From: Planotetraspora silvatica
Lineage (GTDB): Bacteria; Actinomycetota; Actinomycetes; Streptosporangiales; Streptosporangiaceae
NCBI RefSeq assembly: GCF_016863315.1
Contig: NZ_BOOQ01000024.1
Coordinates: forward strand, 124,001-188,000
Reading direction: 5' to 3'
DNA length: 64,000 nucleotides
This document shows positions 14,955-23,763 of this stretch, piece by piece; position 1 is the stretch's first letter, and the number at the start of each line of letters is the position of its first letter. Below the pieces are notes generated by a model. The model saw only the letters and a list, made by a program, of their open reading frames with translations, searched no databases and was not told the DNA's origin. A program made the translations under genes and the position numbers.

Positions 14955-17165
14955 ATGTACCGTGTGGCGCTGGTGCAGAACCAGTCCGAGATGGCGCACT
15001 ACGGCTACGCCGACGCCCGGCAGATGGTCGGCGACCGCGGCTACCGTGTCGAGCTCTACACCGGCGACAACATCTCCACGTTGTCCCGCCGCATGCGGGA
15101 CGACGACCTCGACTGCGTCGCACTGGCCTCGAACGCCCTCAACGACCGTACGATCATGGACGAGCTGTGCACCCCCGAGTGGGCCGCCGAGCTCGGCCGC
15201 TTCCTGGAGCGCGACCGCGGCCTCCTCTCCTTCCACCAGCTGGGGCTCGCCATGCGCAAGGGCCCCACGATGCGGCTGCTCCCCGACCCGCTCGCGGCCA
15301 TCCGCCCGGTCGTACGGCCCGCCACCGAACCCCTCGTCGCCGGGGATCCTCGTTTGCCTCGCGACGCCCCTCACGTGGCGCTCCTCTACCCCAACCCGGT
15401 CGACGCCGAGCTGGTCGCCGAGCGATGCATGAGCCTGCACAACCCGCGTGGCCTCTACTGGCACTACTGGGACGACGTCGACCTGACCGACTGGGACGTG
15501 CTCCTGTCCGACGCGCTGCCGCAGGCCGGCCCGCGGCCGCTCGTGGTGTCCACCAAGGAGTCGTCGCGCGGCCGGGTGGTCCTGTCGGCCCTTCCCCTCG
15601 ACTGGCAGAAGCAGCACGAGCTCGCCGCGAACCTGTTCATCTACGCCGTGGAGGGGCGGCACAACACGGCGGTGCTGGCCCACCGGTCCCGCGAACCCGT
15701 CGGCTTCTCCTACCTGCTCGCCGGCATGCGCGACCGCCGCCTCGGCTTCCGCGTGTACGACATGGAGGCCGAGCAGGACGCCCTGATCGACCACCTCACC
15801 AACGGCATCCACACCTCCCTGGTGATCGAGCCGGCCGTGGACCACCGCCTTCCCGTGCCGCTCGAACGGGCCGTCGCGAGTTCGGTGGGCGCCGGGGAGC
15901 TGCGCGTCTTCACGTTCGCCGAGCCCAGATACGGTCACTCGATCCGTCCGCTGTCCGTGGTGAGCCCCGAGCTCTCCCCCTTACGGCTGCTGAGGTCCGT
16001 CGAGTTCCAGATCCACGCCGACATGGAGGGCGGGTACGTCGACGACAGCCTGTGGGGCCACGTCGAGACCCTGCAGACGCTGAACGAGCTGCCCGAATGC
16101 ACAGGAGACTTCACCAAGGCGATGGCCGAGTCCTGGGTGATCGTGGCCAACCACGACAGGGCCGGGTCGTACGACGAGGTCTTCGGCGCGAGCGTGGCGC
16201 TGTGGTGGATGCGGGCCCGCTGTCTGGGCCTCGACGACTCGAGAACAGCCGAGACCCAGCGCTGGCTGCGCCGGACGATCCTCGTCTGCCCCGACCGCGA
16301 CCGGGCCATGGCATACGTCACGTTCGCCGGCCTGCGTCCGCTCGAACGCGAGGAGACCGAGGACCTGCGCGGCATCGTGAACCGCCTCAAGATGGGAGAC
16401 GCGGACAAGCCGAGTGAGGCCGACCTGGTCGTCTATCTGCGCGCTGCCGTGCTGGCCGACCTCATGGAGATCGTTCCCCGCATCGTCGACGTGCTGGCCG
16501 ACTGCCAGGACGCCGACAGCCGGTGGGTCGACCCGATCACCACGGCGACGATCGTCAGCGCGCTGCTCGACGTCCATCCCCTGCTGCGCGGCCTGGAGGG
16601 GGCGGGCTCGACGGTGGCGCGGATCGAGGAGGTGTGTCTGCGAGCCGTCGTCTACATCCTCGACGAGCTGGGCCGCGCCTCCGGCCACGCCTACCCGTGG
16701 GGCGGCAAGGCCAGCGTGAGCGTGCGCTGTCTCCAGGCGTGGATCAAGTTCGACAGCCTGGTCGACATCCCGGTCCACACGGTCGTCGACGTCCTGACCG
16801 ACCACCATCGGGAGGGCGGCGCGATGGCCTCCAGCCGTACGGCCCTGGCGGTGCTGGAGCAGATGAAGCAGGAGAACCAGCGCCTGAGGCAGAAGCTGCG
16901 CGTCGCCACGGACGACGCGGTCGCCGCCCGCCGCCTCGGATCCCGCGGGAAGGTCGCGATGCTCGGCACGGCCTTGGCCCTCTACCTCCTCGTGGGCGTC
17001 GGTGGCGGCATGGTCGCCAACGGCGGCTGGTCCGGCCTCGGCCAGGCCCTCGGCACCGGCTTCGGCGAAGCCTGGGGCATCCACCTGTCGGTACTGGGCC
17101 TGGCAGCCGCGCTCCTGGCCGTCCCCTGGCGCCAATGGTTCAGCCGCGACAACTCCCGCCCATGA
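14955..17165 (+). CDS. Unrecognised 736-residue membrane-anchored protein
   Basis: I do not recognise this protein as a whole. Residues 1-240 look like an alpha/beta domain resembling class I amidotransferase-like or ThuA-like folds (MYRVALVQNQ, LLSFHQLGLA) with no Cys at the expected nucleophile turn. Residues about 330-630 are largely helical; DADSRWVDPITTATIVSALL resembles alpha/alpha-toroid repeats. A coiled coil (EQMKQENQRLRQKLR) is followed by two hydrophobic helices at about 668-686 and 709-727, so it should be anchored at the C-terminus with the bulk cytoplasmic. It follows pgeF by 27 bases with GGAG before the ATG, so the two are probably co-transcribed. Codon 343 is TTA. Confidence 0.7.
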   Translation: MYRVALVQNQSEMAHYGYADARQMVGDRGYRVELYTGDNISTLSRRMRDDDLDCVALASNALNDRTIMDELCTPEWAAELGRFLERDRGLLSFHQLGLAMRKGPTMRLLPDPLAAIRPVVRPATEPLVAGDPRLPRDAPHVALLYPNPVDAELVAERCMSLHNPRGLYWHYWDDVDLTDWDVLLSDALPQAGPRPLVVSTKESSRGRVVLSALPLDWQKQHELAANLFIYAVEGRHNTAVLAHRSREPVGFSYLLAGMRDRRLGFRVYDMEAEQDALIDHLTNGIHTSLVIEPAVDHRLPVPLERAVASSVGAGELRVFTFAEPRYGHSIRPLSVVSPELSPLRLLRSVEFQIHADMEGGYVDDSLWGHVETLQTLNELPECTGDFTKAMAESWVIVANHDRAGSYDEVFGASVALWWMRARCLGLDDSRTAETQRWLRRTILVCPDRDRAMAYVTFAGLRPLEREETEDLRGIVNRLKMGDADKPSEADLVVYLRAAVLADLMEIVPRIVDVLADCQDADSRWVDPITTATIVSALLDVHPLLRGLEGAGSTVARIEEVCLRAVVYILDELGRASGHAYPWGGKASVSVRCLQAWIKFDSLVDIPVHTVVDVLTDHHREGGAMASSRTALAVLEQMKQENQRLRQKLRVATDDAVAARRLGSRGKVAMLGTALALYLLVGVGGGMVANGGWSGLGQALGTGFGEAWGIHLSVLGLAAALLAVPWRQWFSRDNSRP

Positions 17166-17262
17166 CGGCAGCGACCGGCGTTGCGCTGTCTGTGCCGAAG
17201 TTCGTCACCGGAGATGCGGGGACTGCTCCCTGGACAGGAAGGCCGGCTGAACGTTCCCATGC

Positions 17263-17862
17263 TTACGGTCGATCGGGTTGATCTTCCCGGGAGGAGCCGT
17301 CGTGCCACCTCCCCAAGCTGTCGATGAGTTGCTCGATGAGCTGGTGGGAGACGGTTCCTGCCTGCATGGCGGTGCGATAGACGATTGGACCGACCAGTAG
17401 TGCCGAGAGGTCGATCGGGTCGGCGGAGATGTCGATCTCTCGGTTCGTGACGGCCAGCGCCAGCGCCACCTCGAGCCTTTCGTTGAGCGCTTCGAGGCAC
17501 TCGTCGCGCTGCGTCGCGATGTAGGGATCCCACAGCGCGCCCTGCATCAGGGTGAGCGTGGCACCGGCGACCTGGGGCGTGGCGAGTTCGTCGGCGAGCT
17601 TGCGAAGCTGAGAATGCAGCCACGGGCGGACCGGCGTCTCCGGCTCGTGGAAGAACGGTATGTCGACACCGGTCATGACGTCGTGAAGCAGTTCCTCGGC
17701 CTGCGGCCAGTGCCGATACACCGTGGCGCGGCCGACGCCGGCCTGCTGGGCGACCCGTTGATGAGTGACCGCGGCGGGCCCCTCGTCGAGCAGCAACGAG
17801 CGGGCGGCGACCAGGATCGCGGCTCGGCTACGCGTGGCACGGGGATCGGTCGAGTTGCTCAC
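17263..17862 (-). CDS. TetR-family repressor
   Basis: 199 residues. The N-terminal helix-turn-helix (RAAILVAARSLLLDEGPAAVTHQRVAQQAGVGRATVYRHW) is typical of TetR; the remainder is a helical ligand domain. GTG 17862 is chosen because TAGAAT at 17868-17873 puts the transcription start at the start codon (leaderless). The divergent gene is an NmrA-like oxidoreductase, and two related operator sequences sit between them, so this protein probably represses both genes. Confidence 0.87.
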   Translation of the reverse strand: MSNSTDPRATRSRAAILVAARSLLLDEGPAAVTHQRVAQQAGVGRATVYRHWPQAEELLHDVMTGVDIPFFHEPETPVRPWLHSQLRKLADELATPQVAGATLTLMQGALWDPYIATQRDECLEALNERLEVALALAVTNREIDISADPIDLSALLVGPIVYRTAMQAGTVSHQLIEQLIDSLGRWHDGSSREDQPDRP

Positions 17863-17867
17863 GCCGC

Positions 17868-17873
17868 ATTCTA
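17868..17873 (-). promoter_or_regulatory. -10 element of the tetR gene
   Basis: On the minus strand TAGAAT, five bases before GTG 17862, is a near-consensus -10. It overlaps the first operator copy, so repressor binding would block it directly. Confidence 0.45.
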
Positions 17874-17939
17874 TGAGACAACTTGACTCAGAGGCGACTT
17901 TACTGCCACCCTCGCCCTGCGAGACAAATTGTCTCATAG
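17871..17939. promoter_or_regulatory. Duplicated, inverted TetR operator
   Basis: CTATGAGACAACTTG at 17871-17885 and its inverted copy CAAATTGTCTCATAG at 17925-17939 differ at one position. The second contains the perfect palindrome GAGACAA-A-TTGTCTC (17921-17935). Each copy lies next to one of the two divergent promoters, so the repressor can close both. Confidence 0.65.
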
Positions 17940-17959
17940 TGCTTGGGTGGAGGATCGTC

Positions 17960-18577
17960 GTGAAAATAGTCGTCTTCGGAGCCACCGGCGGCACCGGGCG
18001 GGAGACCGTCACACTGGGCCTCGCCGCAGGTCATCACGTCACCGCGGTGGTGCGCCGACCGGAGGCCCTGCAGGCCCGGCCCGGTCTGCAGATCGTCGTC
18101 GTGCCGGACCTGGCCAACGCCGAGATGGTCGATGACGTGGTCGGTGGCCGTGATGTGGTGATCAGCGCGCTGGGCACCAACGCCAGGGGACCGGTGAGCG
18201 TCTGCACCGACGGCGTCCGCTCGATCCTCGGCTCGATGACGCGGACCGGGGTGCGGCGACTGATCGTGGTGAGCGCCCACGGTGCCGCCGAGAGCAACGA
18301 CGGTTCCCTCTATGCGCGCAGTTTGTGGGCGATGCTGGGCCACAAGATGCGCGACAAGGACGAGATGGAAGAACTCATCCGAGCCTCCACCGTCGACTGG
18401 ACGATCGTGCGCCCGCCCGCGCTCAGGAACAAGCCGCATACCGGCGTCTACCGCGTGGGCACGGACCTGAAGATCCGGCTCACGTCCGCGATCTCGCGCG
18501 CCGACCTGGCCGATTTCCTGCTGCGCGAGGCCACCACACCTGCCTTCCTCCACCAGGCCCCGCGTATCGCCGCCTGA
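17960..18577 (+). CDS. NAD(P)-binding NmrA-like SDR oxidoreductase
   Basis: 205 residues. An atypical short-chain dehydrogenase with the Rossmann motif GATGGTGRETV at the N-terminus and VVSAHGA and WTIVRPPAL in place of the classical catalytic motif, like NAD(P)H-binding NmrA/QOR2-type proteins. GTG 17960 has GGAGG six bases upstream. It is divergent from the TetR gene and controlled by the duplicated operator. TetR/NmrA pairs often respond to quinones or electrophiles; that role is inferred. Confidence 0.85.
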   Translation: MKIVVFGATGGTGRETVTLGLAAGHHVTAVVRRPEALQARPGLQIVVVPDLANAEMVDDVVGGRDVVISALGTNARGPVSVCTDGVRSILGSMTRTGVRRLIVVSAHGAAESNDGSLYARSLWAMLGHKMRDKDEMEELIRASTVDWTIVRPPALRNKPHTGVYRVGTDLKIRLTSAISRADLADFLLREATTPAFLHQAPRIAA

Positions 18578-18740
18578 CCGCCGTGCCTCCGCGGGCGTCA
18601 TGCCACTCTGGTTCGCCGGGGTTTTCCGACGCGGGGGTCAGCCGGCTACGCGGAGGGCGCGCGGGTCGTGCCCGAGACGTTGTCAGTGCCCGGAACGAGT
18701 GCCGGATTGCTGGGCCCCGACCGGTCGCACTCGACCGTTG

Positions 18741-18773
18741 CCAGGGACTGCCCGGTAGACGGACAGTCCCTGG
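18741..18773. terminator. Strong hairpin downstream of the RTX gene
   Basis: CCAGGGACTG (18741-18750) pairs perfectly with CAGTCCCTGG (18764-18773) around a 13-base loop. It lies 10 bases past the stop of the leftward RTX-repeat gene and also after the rightward oxidoreductase, so it may end both transcripts. Confidence 0.65.
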
Positions 18774-18783
18774 ATCGAAAGCG

Positions 18784-19644
18784 TCAGTTCTGACGGATGG
18801 TGTTCCTGCCGGGCCCGCCGGAGAGCTTGTCCTTGCCGGGTCCGCCGTACAGCTTGTCGTTCCCGCTGTTCCCGTACAGCGTGTCGTTGCCGCTGTTTCC
18901 GTACACGATGTCGTTGCCCTTGCCGCCGTACAGCAGGTCGTTGCCGACCCCGCCGTATATCGCGTCGTTGCCGTCCATGCCGTACAGGATCTGGTTGCCC
19001 TTGGCGCCCCGGATCTTGTCGTTGCCCCTGCCGCCGTCCACGCGGGTGTAGTTGCCGGCGGCGTAGATCGTGTCGTTGCCGTCTCCGGCGAAGACCAACG
19101 AGGCCTCGCCCACCGAGATGGTGTCGTCGCCCGCCTGCCCGAAGACATTGTTGCCGTCGACCCTGCCGGTGTCGGTCAGCTTGTCCTTGCCGGCGCCCAG
19201 GTAGATCACGTTGAAGTAGTAGACCTGACCGGTGGCGTTGTTGAAGGCGACGGTGTCGTTGCCGTCGCCGAGGTCCATCTTCAGAGTGGAGTACGGGTCC
19301 TGGCTGTCCAAGGTGGCCACCTTGCAGGAGACCTTGGTGCGGTCCGCGGTGTCGGGGTAGCCGCAGCCGCTCCCGGCACTGATCGGGACGCTGTCGTCGA
19401 TCACATAGACGATGTTCGTGTAACCGCTGGTGAACGACTCGGTGACGCTCACCTTGTTGGTCTGGGCGGCGGCGGCCTTGTAGAGGAGCACGTTGCCGTT
19501 GTCGCCGACCGCGGCGGTGGCCGGCGCCGACGCGGCGCCTGCCGTGGCGGCCAGGGCGACCGAAGCGGTGAGCCCTGTGCAGAGAGCCAGCGTCAGCGCC
19601 GATGTGGTGCGTAACACCCGGCGGCTGACGAGGGGAGAGCGCAT
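18784..19644 (-). CDS. Secreted RTX-type calcium-binding repeat protein
   Basis: 286 residues. A signal peptide spans residues 1-about 38. The central part is unassigned. From about residue 125, nonapeptide-like repeats of the GGxGNDxhY type recur (GDGNDTV, GAGKDKL, GGKGNDIVYG, GNSGNDTLYG, GGPGKDKLSG), giving a calcium-bound beta-roll. The short C-terminus suggests a secreted or wall-associated protein rather than a toxin, and no type I secretion genes are nearby; actinobacterial members use Sec. ATG 19644 has GGAGGTT upstream. A strong terminator follows. Confidence 0.85.
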   Translation of the reverse strand: MRSPLVSRRVLRTTSALTLALCTGLTASVALAATAGAASAPATAAVGDNGNVLLYKAAAAQTNKVSVTESFTSGYTNIVYVIDDSVPISAGSGCGYPDTADRTKVSCKVATLDSQDPYSTLKMDLGDGNDTVAFNNATGQVYYFNVIYLGAGKDKLTDTGRVDGNNVFGQAGDDTISVGEASLVFAGDGNDTIYAAGNYTRVDGGRGNDKIRGAKGNQILYGMDGNDAIYGGVGNDLLYGGKGNDIVYGNSGNDTLYGNSGNDKLYGGPGKDKLSGGPGRNTIRQN

Positions 19645-19780
19645 TGCGAACCTCCATGAGGCATGAGCGGTACTTCCAATACGTTTGACTCCCGGAACGC
19701 GCAGTTGGTTCTGCCGGGATCGAGGGGTTCTTCGCCGGATACGCGCAGGTCGAGCCGTCGGACGAGCGGAGTGGAGTCCC

Positions 19781-20698
19781 TCATCTTTCAGGGACGAGCA
19801 CGACCTTCCCGGTGACCCGGCGATTGAGCAGGTCGTCCATGGCTTGTCCGGCCTCCGCGAGCGGCCTGGTCCGCGGTGGCATCGGGTCGATCCCCGGCAT
19901 CGAGAACAGCCTCTCCAGCATGGCCCGGTTCTCGGCGGCGTTGCTCATCGACCATGCGCCCCAGTCGACACCGACGACCGCGCGGTTGCGCAGGAGCACC
20001 TGATTGGTGGGCAGCCGGGGGATGTCGCCGGCGGCGAAGCCGATGACCAGGAGCCGCCCGCCTTCACGGAGCGCGCGCAGGGCCTCCTCCGACGAGGTTC
20101 CGCCCACCGGGTCGACGACCACGTCCACACCCCAGCGTCTGGCCGTGTCCTTCAGGCCTTCGTAGCCGATCACCTCGTCCGCTCCCGCCTGTGCGGCGAG
20201 TTCCCGCTTGCCCTCCGTCGATGCGGCCGCCAGCACTTCGGCGCCCAGTGCCTTGGCCACCTGGACGGCGGCCAGGCCCACGCCGCCGCCGGCGCCCAGC
20301 ACCAGCACGCGCTCGCCGCGCCGCAGCCCGGCACGCCGCTCCAGCGCGTACATGGCCGTGCAGTAGCTCTGCGCGAACGCGGCCGCCCGGACCGGGTCGA
20401 GCTTCTCGGGCAGCGGTACGGCCTGCGCCGCGGGCACGAGCACGTGCGTGGCGAAGCCGCCCAGCCCGGTGATCGCCAGCACCCTGGTGCCGTCGGGGAG
20501 CCGCCCCGCCACCTCGAAGCCTGGAGTGAACGGCAGGGGCGGCTTGATCTGGTAGCCGCCGCGTGCCATCAGACCGTCGACGTAGTTGACGCCGGCCGCT
20601 TCGACCTCGACCACCACCTGACCTGGGCCGGGGACCGGATCGGGCAGCTCGACCAGCTCGACCGGCTTGCCGTACTCGGTGCAGACGATGGCCCTCAT
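19781..20698 (-). CDS. NADPH:quinone oxidoreductase (zinc-independent MDR family)
   Basis: 305 residues. A medium-chain reductase with the N-terminal GroES-like domain (GQVVVEVEAAGVNYVDGLMARGGY, TPGFEVAGRL) and the nucleotide-binding motif LGAGGGVGLAAVQVAKALGAEV. Zinc-ligand cysteines are absent, as in quinone oxidoreductases and enoyl-thioester reductases. It would reduce quinones or enones with NADPH in the cytoplasm. The ribosome site before ATG 20698 is weak (GAAGCTGATCTC). Confidence 0.87.
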   Translation of the reverse strand: MRAIVCTEYGKPVELVELPDPVPGPGQVVVEVEAAGVNYVDGLMARGGYQIKPPLPFTPGFEVAGRLPDGTRVLAITGLGGFATHVLVPAAQAVPLPEKLDPVRAAAFAQSYCTAMYALERRAGLRRGERVLVLGAGGGVGLAAVQVAKALGAEVLAAASTEGKRELAAQAGADEVIGYEGLKDTARRWGVDVVVDPVGGTSSEEALRALREGGRLLVIGFAAGDIPRLPTNQVLLRNRAVVGVDWGAWSMSNAAENRAMLERLFSMPGIDPMPPRTRPLAEAGQAMDDLLNRRVTGKVVLVPER

Positions 20699-20945
20699 GA
20701 GATCAGCTTCGTCGACCGAACATCATTCTGGCAAGATGCCGGCTCCTTCTCGTCGTCGCCGCGATGTTCCTCATCGCCACCGTCGCCGACCGCTCCCTGT
20801 CCCGCATCGGTCACGCCGCCGGCGGTGCCGACGGCCGGGCCCCGGGTGGCCTCGATGACCGGAGCGAGAAGGGTGCGCGGCCCGTGCGCCGATAGACGGC
20901 CGTCCCTTCCCGGCTTCTTTCGTCTTCTCACGCGCCGCCGTGCCT

Positions 20946-21899
20946 TCACACCTGTGGGAGGCGGTCGATCGGGAGGCCGAAGGAGCCGAACAGGTCCGCC
21001 CGATGGAAGGCGAGCACCGAGGAGACGCCTGCTTTGGTCAAGGTCAGCACCTGGATCGAGTGCGCGTGGAAGGCGCCGCCGCGACCGCGGATGTACTTCG
21101 CGAACGCCGGTTGCCCGTTCGCGGACGTCTCCACCATGATCCGCTGGGCCTTCCCGGGTGTCATCTTCGCCCTCAGCAGGCGCAGCACGTCGTCGCGACC
21201 GTCGAACCAGGTCGGGATCGGCGGCATCTCCCACCGGGTGTCCTGAGTCAGCAGACCTTCCAGAGCGACCAGGTCCGCCTTTTCGAAGGCCTTGGCGTAC
21301 TGGTCGAGCAGGGCACGACGTCCGGGCTCGTCCGGCTCGCTGAACTGGTCCTCGGCAGGTGCGATCTTGGCCAGCGCGGCACGGGCCCTCTGGAGTGAGC
21401 TGTTGACCGCCGCAGTGGTCGTGTCGAGCAGACCGGCCACCTCGGATGCCTGCCATGCGAGCACATCCCGCAGAATCAGTACGGCGCGTTGCCGCGGCGG
21501 CAGGTGCTGCAGCGCGGCGACCATCGCCAGTCGGAGGCTCTGCCGAGTGCCCACGACCAAAGCCGGGTCCGCGCTCGACATCAGGTCCGGGAACGGCTCC
21601 AGCCAGCTGGCCTCCAGGGCCTGCGCCTCCAGGTCATCCGGGTCGGTGCCGGGAGCGCCCAGAGCCGACGGCACCATCCGGCGACTGCTGTGCTGCAAGG
21701 CGTTCAGACAGACCCGGGTCGCGATTCGGTAGAGCCAGGTCCTGACCGACGAACGCTGCTCGAACTCCGCGAATCCCCGCCACGCCCGCAGGTACGTCTC
21801 CTGCACCGCGTCCTCCGCGTCGTGCAGCGAACCGAACATCCGGTAGCAGTGCGCGACCAGCTCACCCCGGTACTGCGCGAACTCGTCCTCGAGGTTCAA
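20946..21899 (-). CDS. ECF sigma factor with SnoaL-like C-terminal domain (SigX5/ECF56-like)
   Basis: 317 residues. Region 2 (LVAHCYRMFGSLHDAEDAVQETYLRAWRGF) and region 4 (LQHLPPRQRAVLILRDVLAWQASEVAGLLDTTTAAVNSSLQRARAAL) are complete, and the last 120 residues form a SnoaL/NTF2-like domain that regulates activity in such factors. TTG 21899 overlaps the stop codon of the upstream DHA2 pump gene by four bases (TTGA) and has GGAG five bases upstream, so translation is probably coupled to the pump. It may control the pump operon itself. No anti-sigma gene is adjacent, as usual for this group. Confidence 0.87.
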   Translation of the reverse strand: MNLEDEFAQYRGELVAHCYRMFGSLHDAEDAVQETYLRAWRGFAEFEQRSSVRTWLYRIATRVCLNALQHSSRRMVPSALGAPGTDPDDLEAQALEASWLEPFPDLMSSADPALVVGTRQSLRLAMVAALQHLPPRQRAVLILRDVLAWQASEVAGLLDTTTAAVNSSLQRARAALAKIAPAEDQFSEPDEPGRRALLDQYAKAFEKADLVALEGLLTQDTRWEMPPIPTWFDGRDDVLRLLRAKMTPGKAQRIMVETSANGQPAFAKYIRGRGGAFHAHSIQVLTLTKAGVSSVLAFHRADLFGSFGLPIDRLPQV

Positions 21900-23317
21900 C
21901 TCAACTCCTCGACCGGCTCTTGCCGGGCGGCCTGTGCACCCGGACTCGTACGACGCCGCATGGCGATCCCGAGTCCTGCGAGCGCTCCGAGCAACGACAG
22001 TACGCCGCAGACGGCCAGGGCCCGGGTGAACCCGGTGGTGAAGGACTCGTAACCTCCGGCGGCGGCGAACACCGCGCCCAGTACGGCGACTCCGACGACA
22101 CCGCCGAGTTGCCGCATCATGCTGTAGATGCCCGAGGCGATTCCGACGGCTTCGCGGGGCAGCGCTCCGATGGCGGCGCTTTGCGTCGCGGGCATCGCCA
22201 TCGAGACGCCGCAACCGGCCACGATGAGCGGCGGCACCAGTTCGGAGTAGTGGACCGCGCTGCCGCTGATCTGACTGATCCAGAACATGCCGACCGCTTG
22301 ACCGGCCAGCCCGGTCACCACCAGTGGACGTTCACCGATCCGATCCACCAGACGGCCGGCGACGGGCGCCACCAGGAAGAGCGTGGCCGTCCAGGGCAGG
22401 AGTCGCAGCCCGGCCTGCAAGGGACCGGAGCCGAAGGCGACCTGCATGAACTGGGCAAGGAAGAACACGGCACCGTAGAGCGCCGCGGTCAGGAAGAAGC
22501 CGGCCGCGTTGCCGGCCGAGAACGCCCCCGACCGGAAGAACGCCGGCGGCACCATCGGCTGCGGCGCACGCCTCTCCCAGACCAGGAACCCCAGCGACAG
22601 GAGGCCTCCGAGCACGAACGAACCGATCACCTCTGGGCTGCCCCAGCCCGCCGCGGTCCCGCGGACGACGCCCCAGACCAGGCCGAGGACGGCGAGCGTG
22701 ATCAGCGTCGCTCCGCCCGGATCGAGCCCGCGAGTCTCCCCCCTGCTTTCGGGGATCCACCGGCGGACGAGGAGAACCGCCAGGGCGCCGACCGGCACGT
22801 TGATCCAGAAGATCCATTGCCAGGCGAGTCCTTCGGTCACGGCACCGCCGATCATCGGGCCGCCCAGCACCGCCAGACCGGTCAGGCCGCTGAAGACGCC
22901 GATCGCCCAGCCGCGGCGTTCAGGCGGGAAGGCGGCGCCGAGCAGGCTCATCGCCAGCGGCATCACGAACGCCGCGCCGATTCCCTGGACGGTCCGGGCG
23001 GCTATCAGCAACGGCATCGAGGTCGCCAGCGCACAGGCGGCCGATGCGACGGAGAAGAGGGTCAGGCCGGCCGCGAACGTCCGGCGCCGGCCCCACCGGT
23101 CGCCGACCGCCGCCGCGGTCACCAGCAGCATCGCGAAGCTGAGGCTGTAGGCGTTCACCGCCCATTCCAGCTGCTCGATCGAGGCACCGAGATCCTGCCT
23201 GATGGTGGTCAGGGCCGCCGCGACCACCAGGACGTCGAGCGCCACCATCACTGAGCCGATCGAGGTCAGGCCCAGCACCCGGCGTTGCTCGGCGGTCGTC
23301 CGTTCCTTGCTGCTCAC
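21896..23317 (-). CDS. MFS drug:H+ antiporter (DHA2, EmrB/QacA type)
   Basis: 473 residues with about 14 membrane helices. Family motifs are VMVALDVLVVAAALTTIRQDL in helix 1, GDRWGRRRTFAAGLTLF after helix 2 and the helix 5 motif GLTGLAVLGGPMIGG. Such proteins export cationic drugs or metabolites. The second GTG at 23317 has GGAGG at a good six-base distance; GTG 23320 is possible. It overlaps the following sigma-factor gene (TTGA). The divergent gene at 23446 encodes an ABM-like protein, perhaps linked to the exported compound. Confidence 0.87.
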   Translation of the reverse strand: MSSKERTTAEQRRVLGLTSIGSVMVALDVLVVAAALTTIRQDLGASIEQLEWAVNAYSLSFAMLLVTAAAVGDRWGRRRTFAAGLTLFSVASAACALATSMPLLIAARTVQGIGAAFVMPLAMSLLGAAFPPERRGWAIGVFSGLTGLAVLGGPMIGGAVTEGLAWQWIFWINVPVGALAVLLVRRWIPESRGETRGLDPGGATLITLAVLGLVWGVVRGTAAGWGSPEVIGSFVLGGLLSLGFLVWERRAPQPMVPPAFFRSGAFSAGNAAGFFLTAALYGAVFFLAQFMQVAFGSGPLQAGLRLLPWTATLFLVAPVAGRLVDRIGERPLVVTGLAGQAVGMFWISQISGSAVHYSELVPPLIVAGCGVSMAMPATQSAAIGALPREAVGIASGIYSMMRQLGGVVGVAVLGAVFAAAGGYESFTTGFTRALAVCGVLSLLGALAGLGIAMRRRTSPGAQAARQEPVEELS

Positions 23318-23339
23318 CACGGTCCTCCAGAAGTTCGCT

Positions 23340-23356
23340 TGTCACTGGTACTGACA
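23340..23356. promoter_or_regulatory. Inverted repeat between DHA2 pump and ABM-like gene
   Basis: TGTCA-N7-TGACA in the 128-base divergent intergenic region; a possible regulator site. The adjacent genes encode no classical repressor, only the sigma factor. Confidence 0.3.
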
Positions 23357-23445
23357 GCGGCGCAGGGCCGAACTCATCGCGGCGATGAAATCGGGGTGCC
23401 GGCGCGGTCAGAAGAAGTGACAGCCGAAGACAGAGGAGAACCGCG

Positions 23446-23748
23446 ATGACCGCAGCAGTGATCCGCTACCAGACCAAGCCCGAGGCCGCCGACGAGAACC
23501 AGCGCCTGATCGAGAACGTCTTCGCGGAGTTGGCGAGCACGGCGCCGCCTGGCCTGCACTACAGCTCCTTCCGGCTGGCCGACGGCGTCACCTTCGTCCA
23601 TGTGGTCGACGGTGAGGGCCTGCCCGAACTGGCGGCGTTCCAGGAGTTCCAACGCGCCTTCGGTGACCGGCTGGCCGTCGGTCCCACCCGCGACGACGCC
23701 ATCCTGGTCGGCGCGTACTCGGCAGGGGTGGTGCTCGCGAACGGCTAG
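23446..23748 (+). CDS. Small dimeric alpha/beta-barrel (ABM-like) protein
   Basis: 100 residues. The pattern of strand VIRYQTK, helix ENQRLIENVFAEL, strand LHYSSFRLADGVTFVHVV, then helix LAAFQEFQRAFGDR resembles antibiotic biosynthesis monooxygenase-like barrels, which act as cofactor-free oxygenases or as binding proteins. ATG 23446 has AGAGGAGAA upstream. It is divergent from the pump and sigma operon. Confidence 0.7.
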   Translation: MTAAVIRYQTKPEAADENQRLIENVFAELASTAPPGLHYSSFRLADGVTFVHVVDGEGLPELAAFQEFQRAFGDRLAVGPTRDDAILVGAYSAGVVLANG

Positions 23749-23763
23749 CGCGAAGGCCCGGCG

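Noticed and set aside
14031-15938. 635-codon open frame on the minus strand opposite pgeF and the 736-residue gene
   Set aside because: It is antisense to two genes with good motifs and ribosome sites; in high-GC DNA the opposite frame stays open by chance. Its composition (His, Arg, Gly, Val rich without pattern) is not protein-like.
17960-18577. Start at an ATG upstream of GTG 17960 in the same frame
   Set aside because: That would place coding sequence across both TetR operators; GGAGG before GTG 17960 is the better site.
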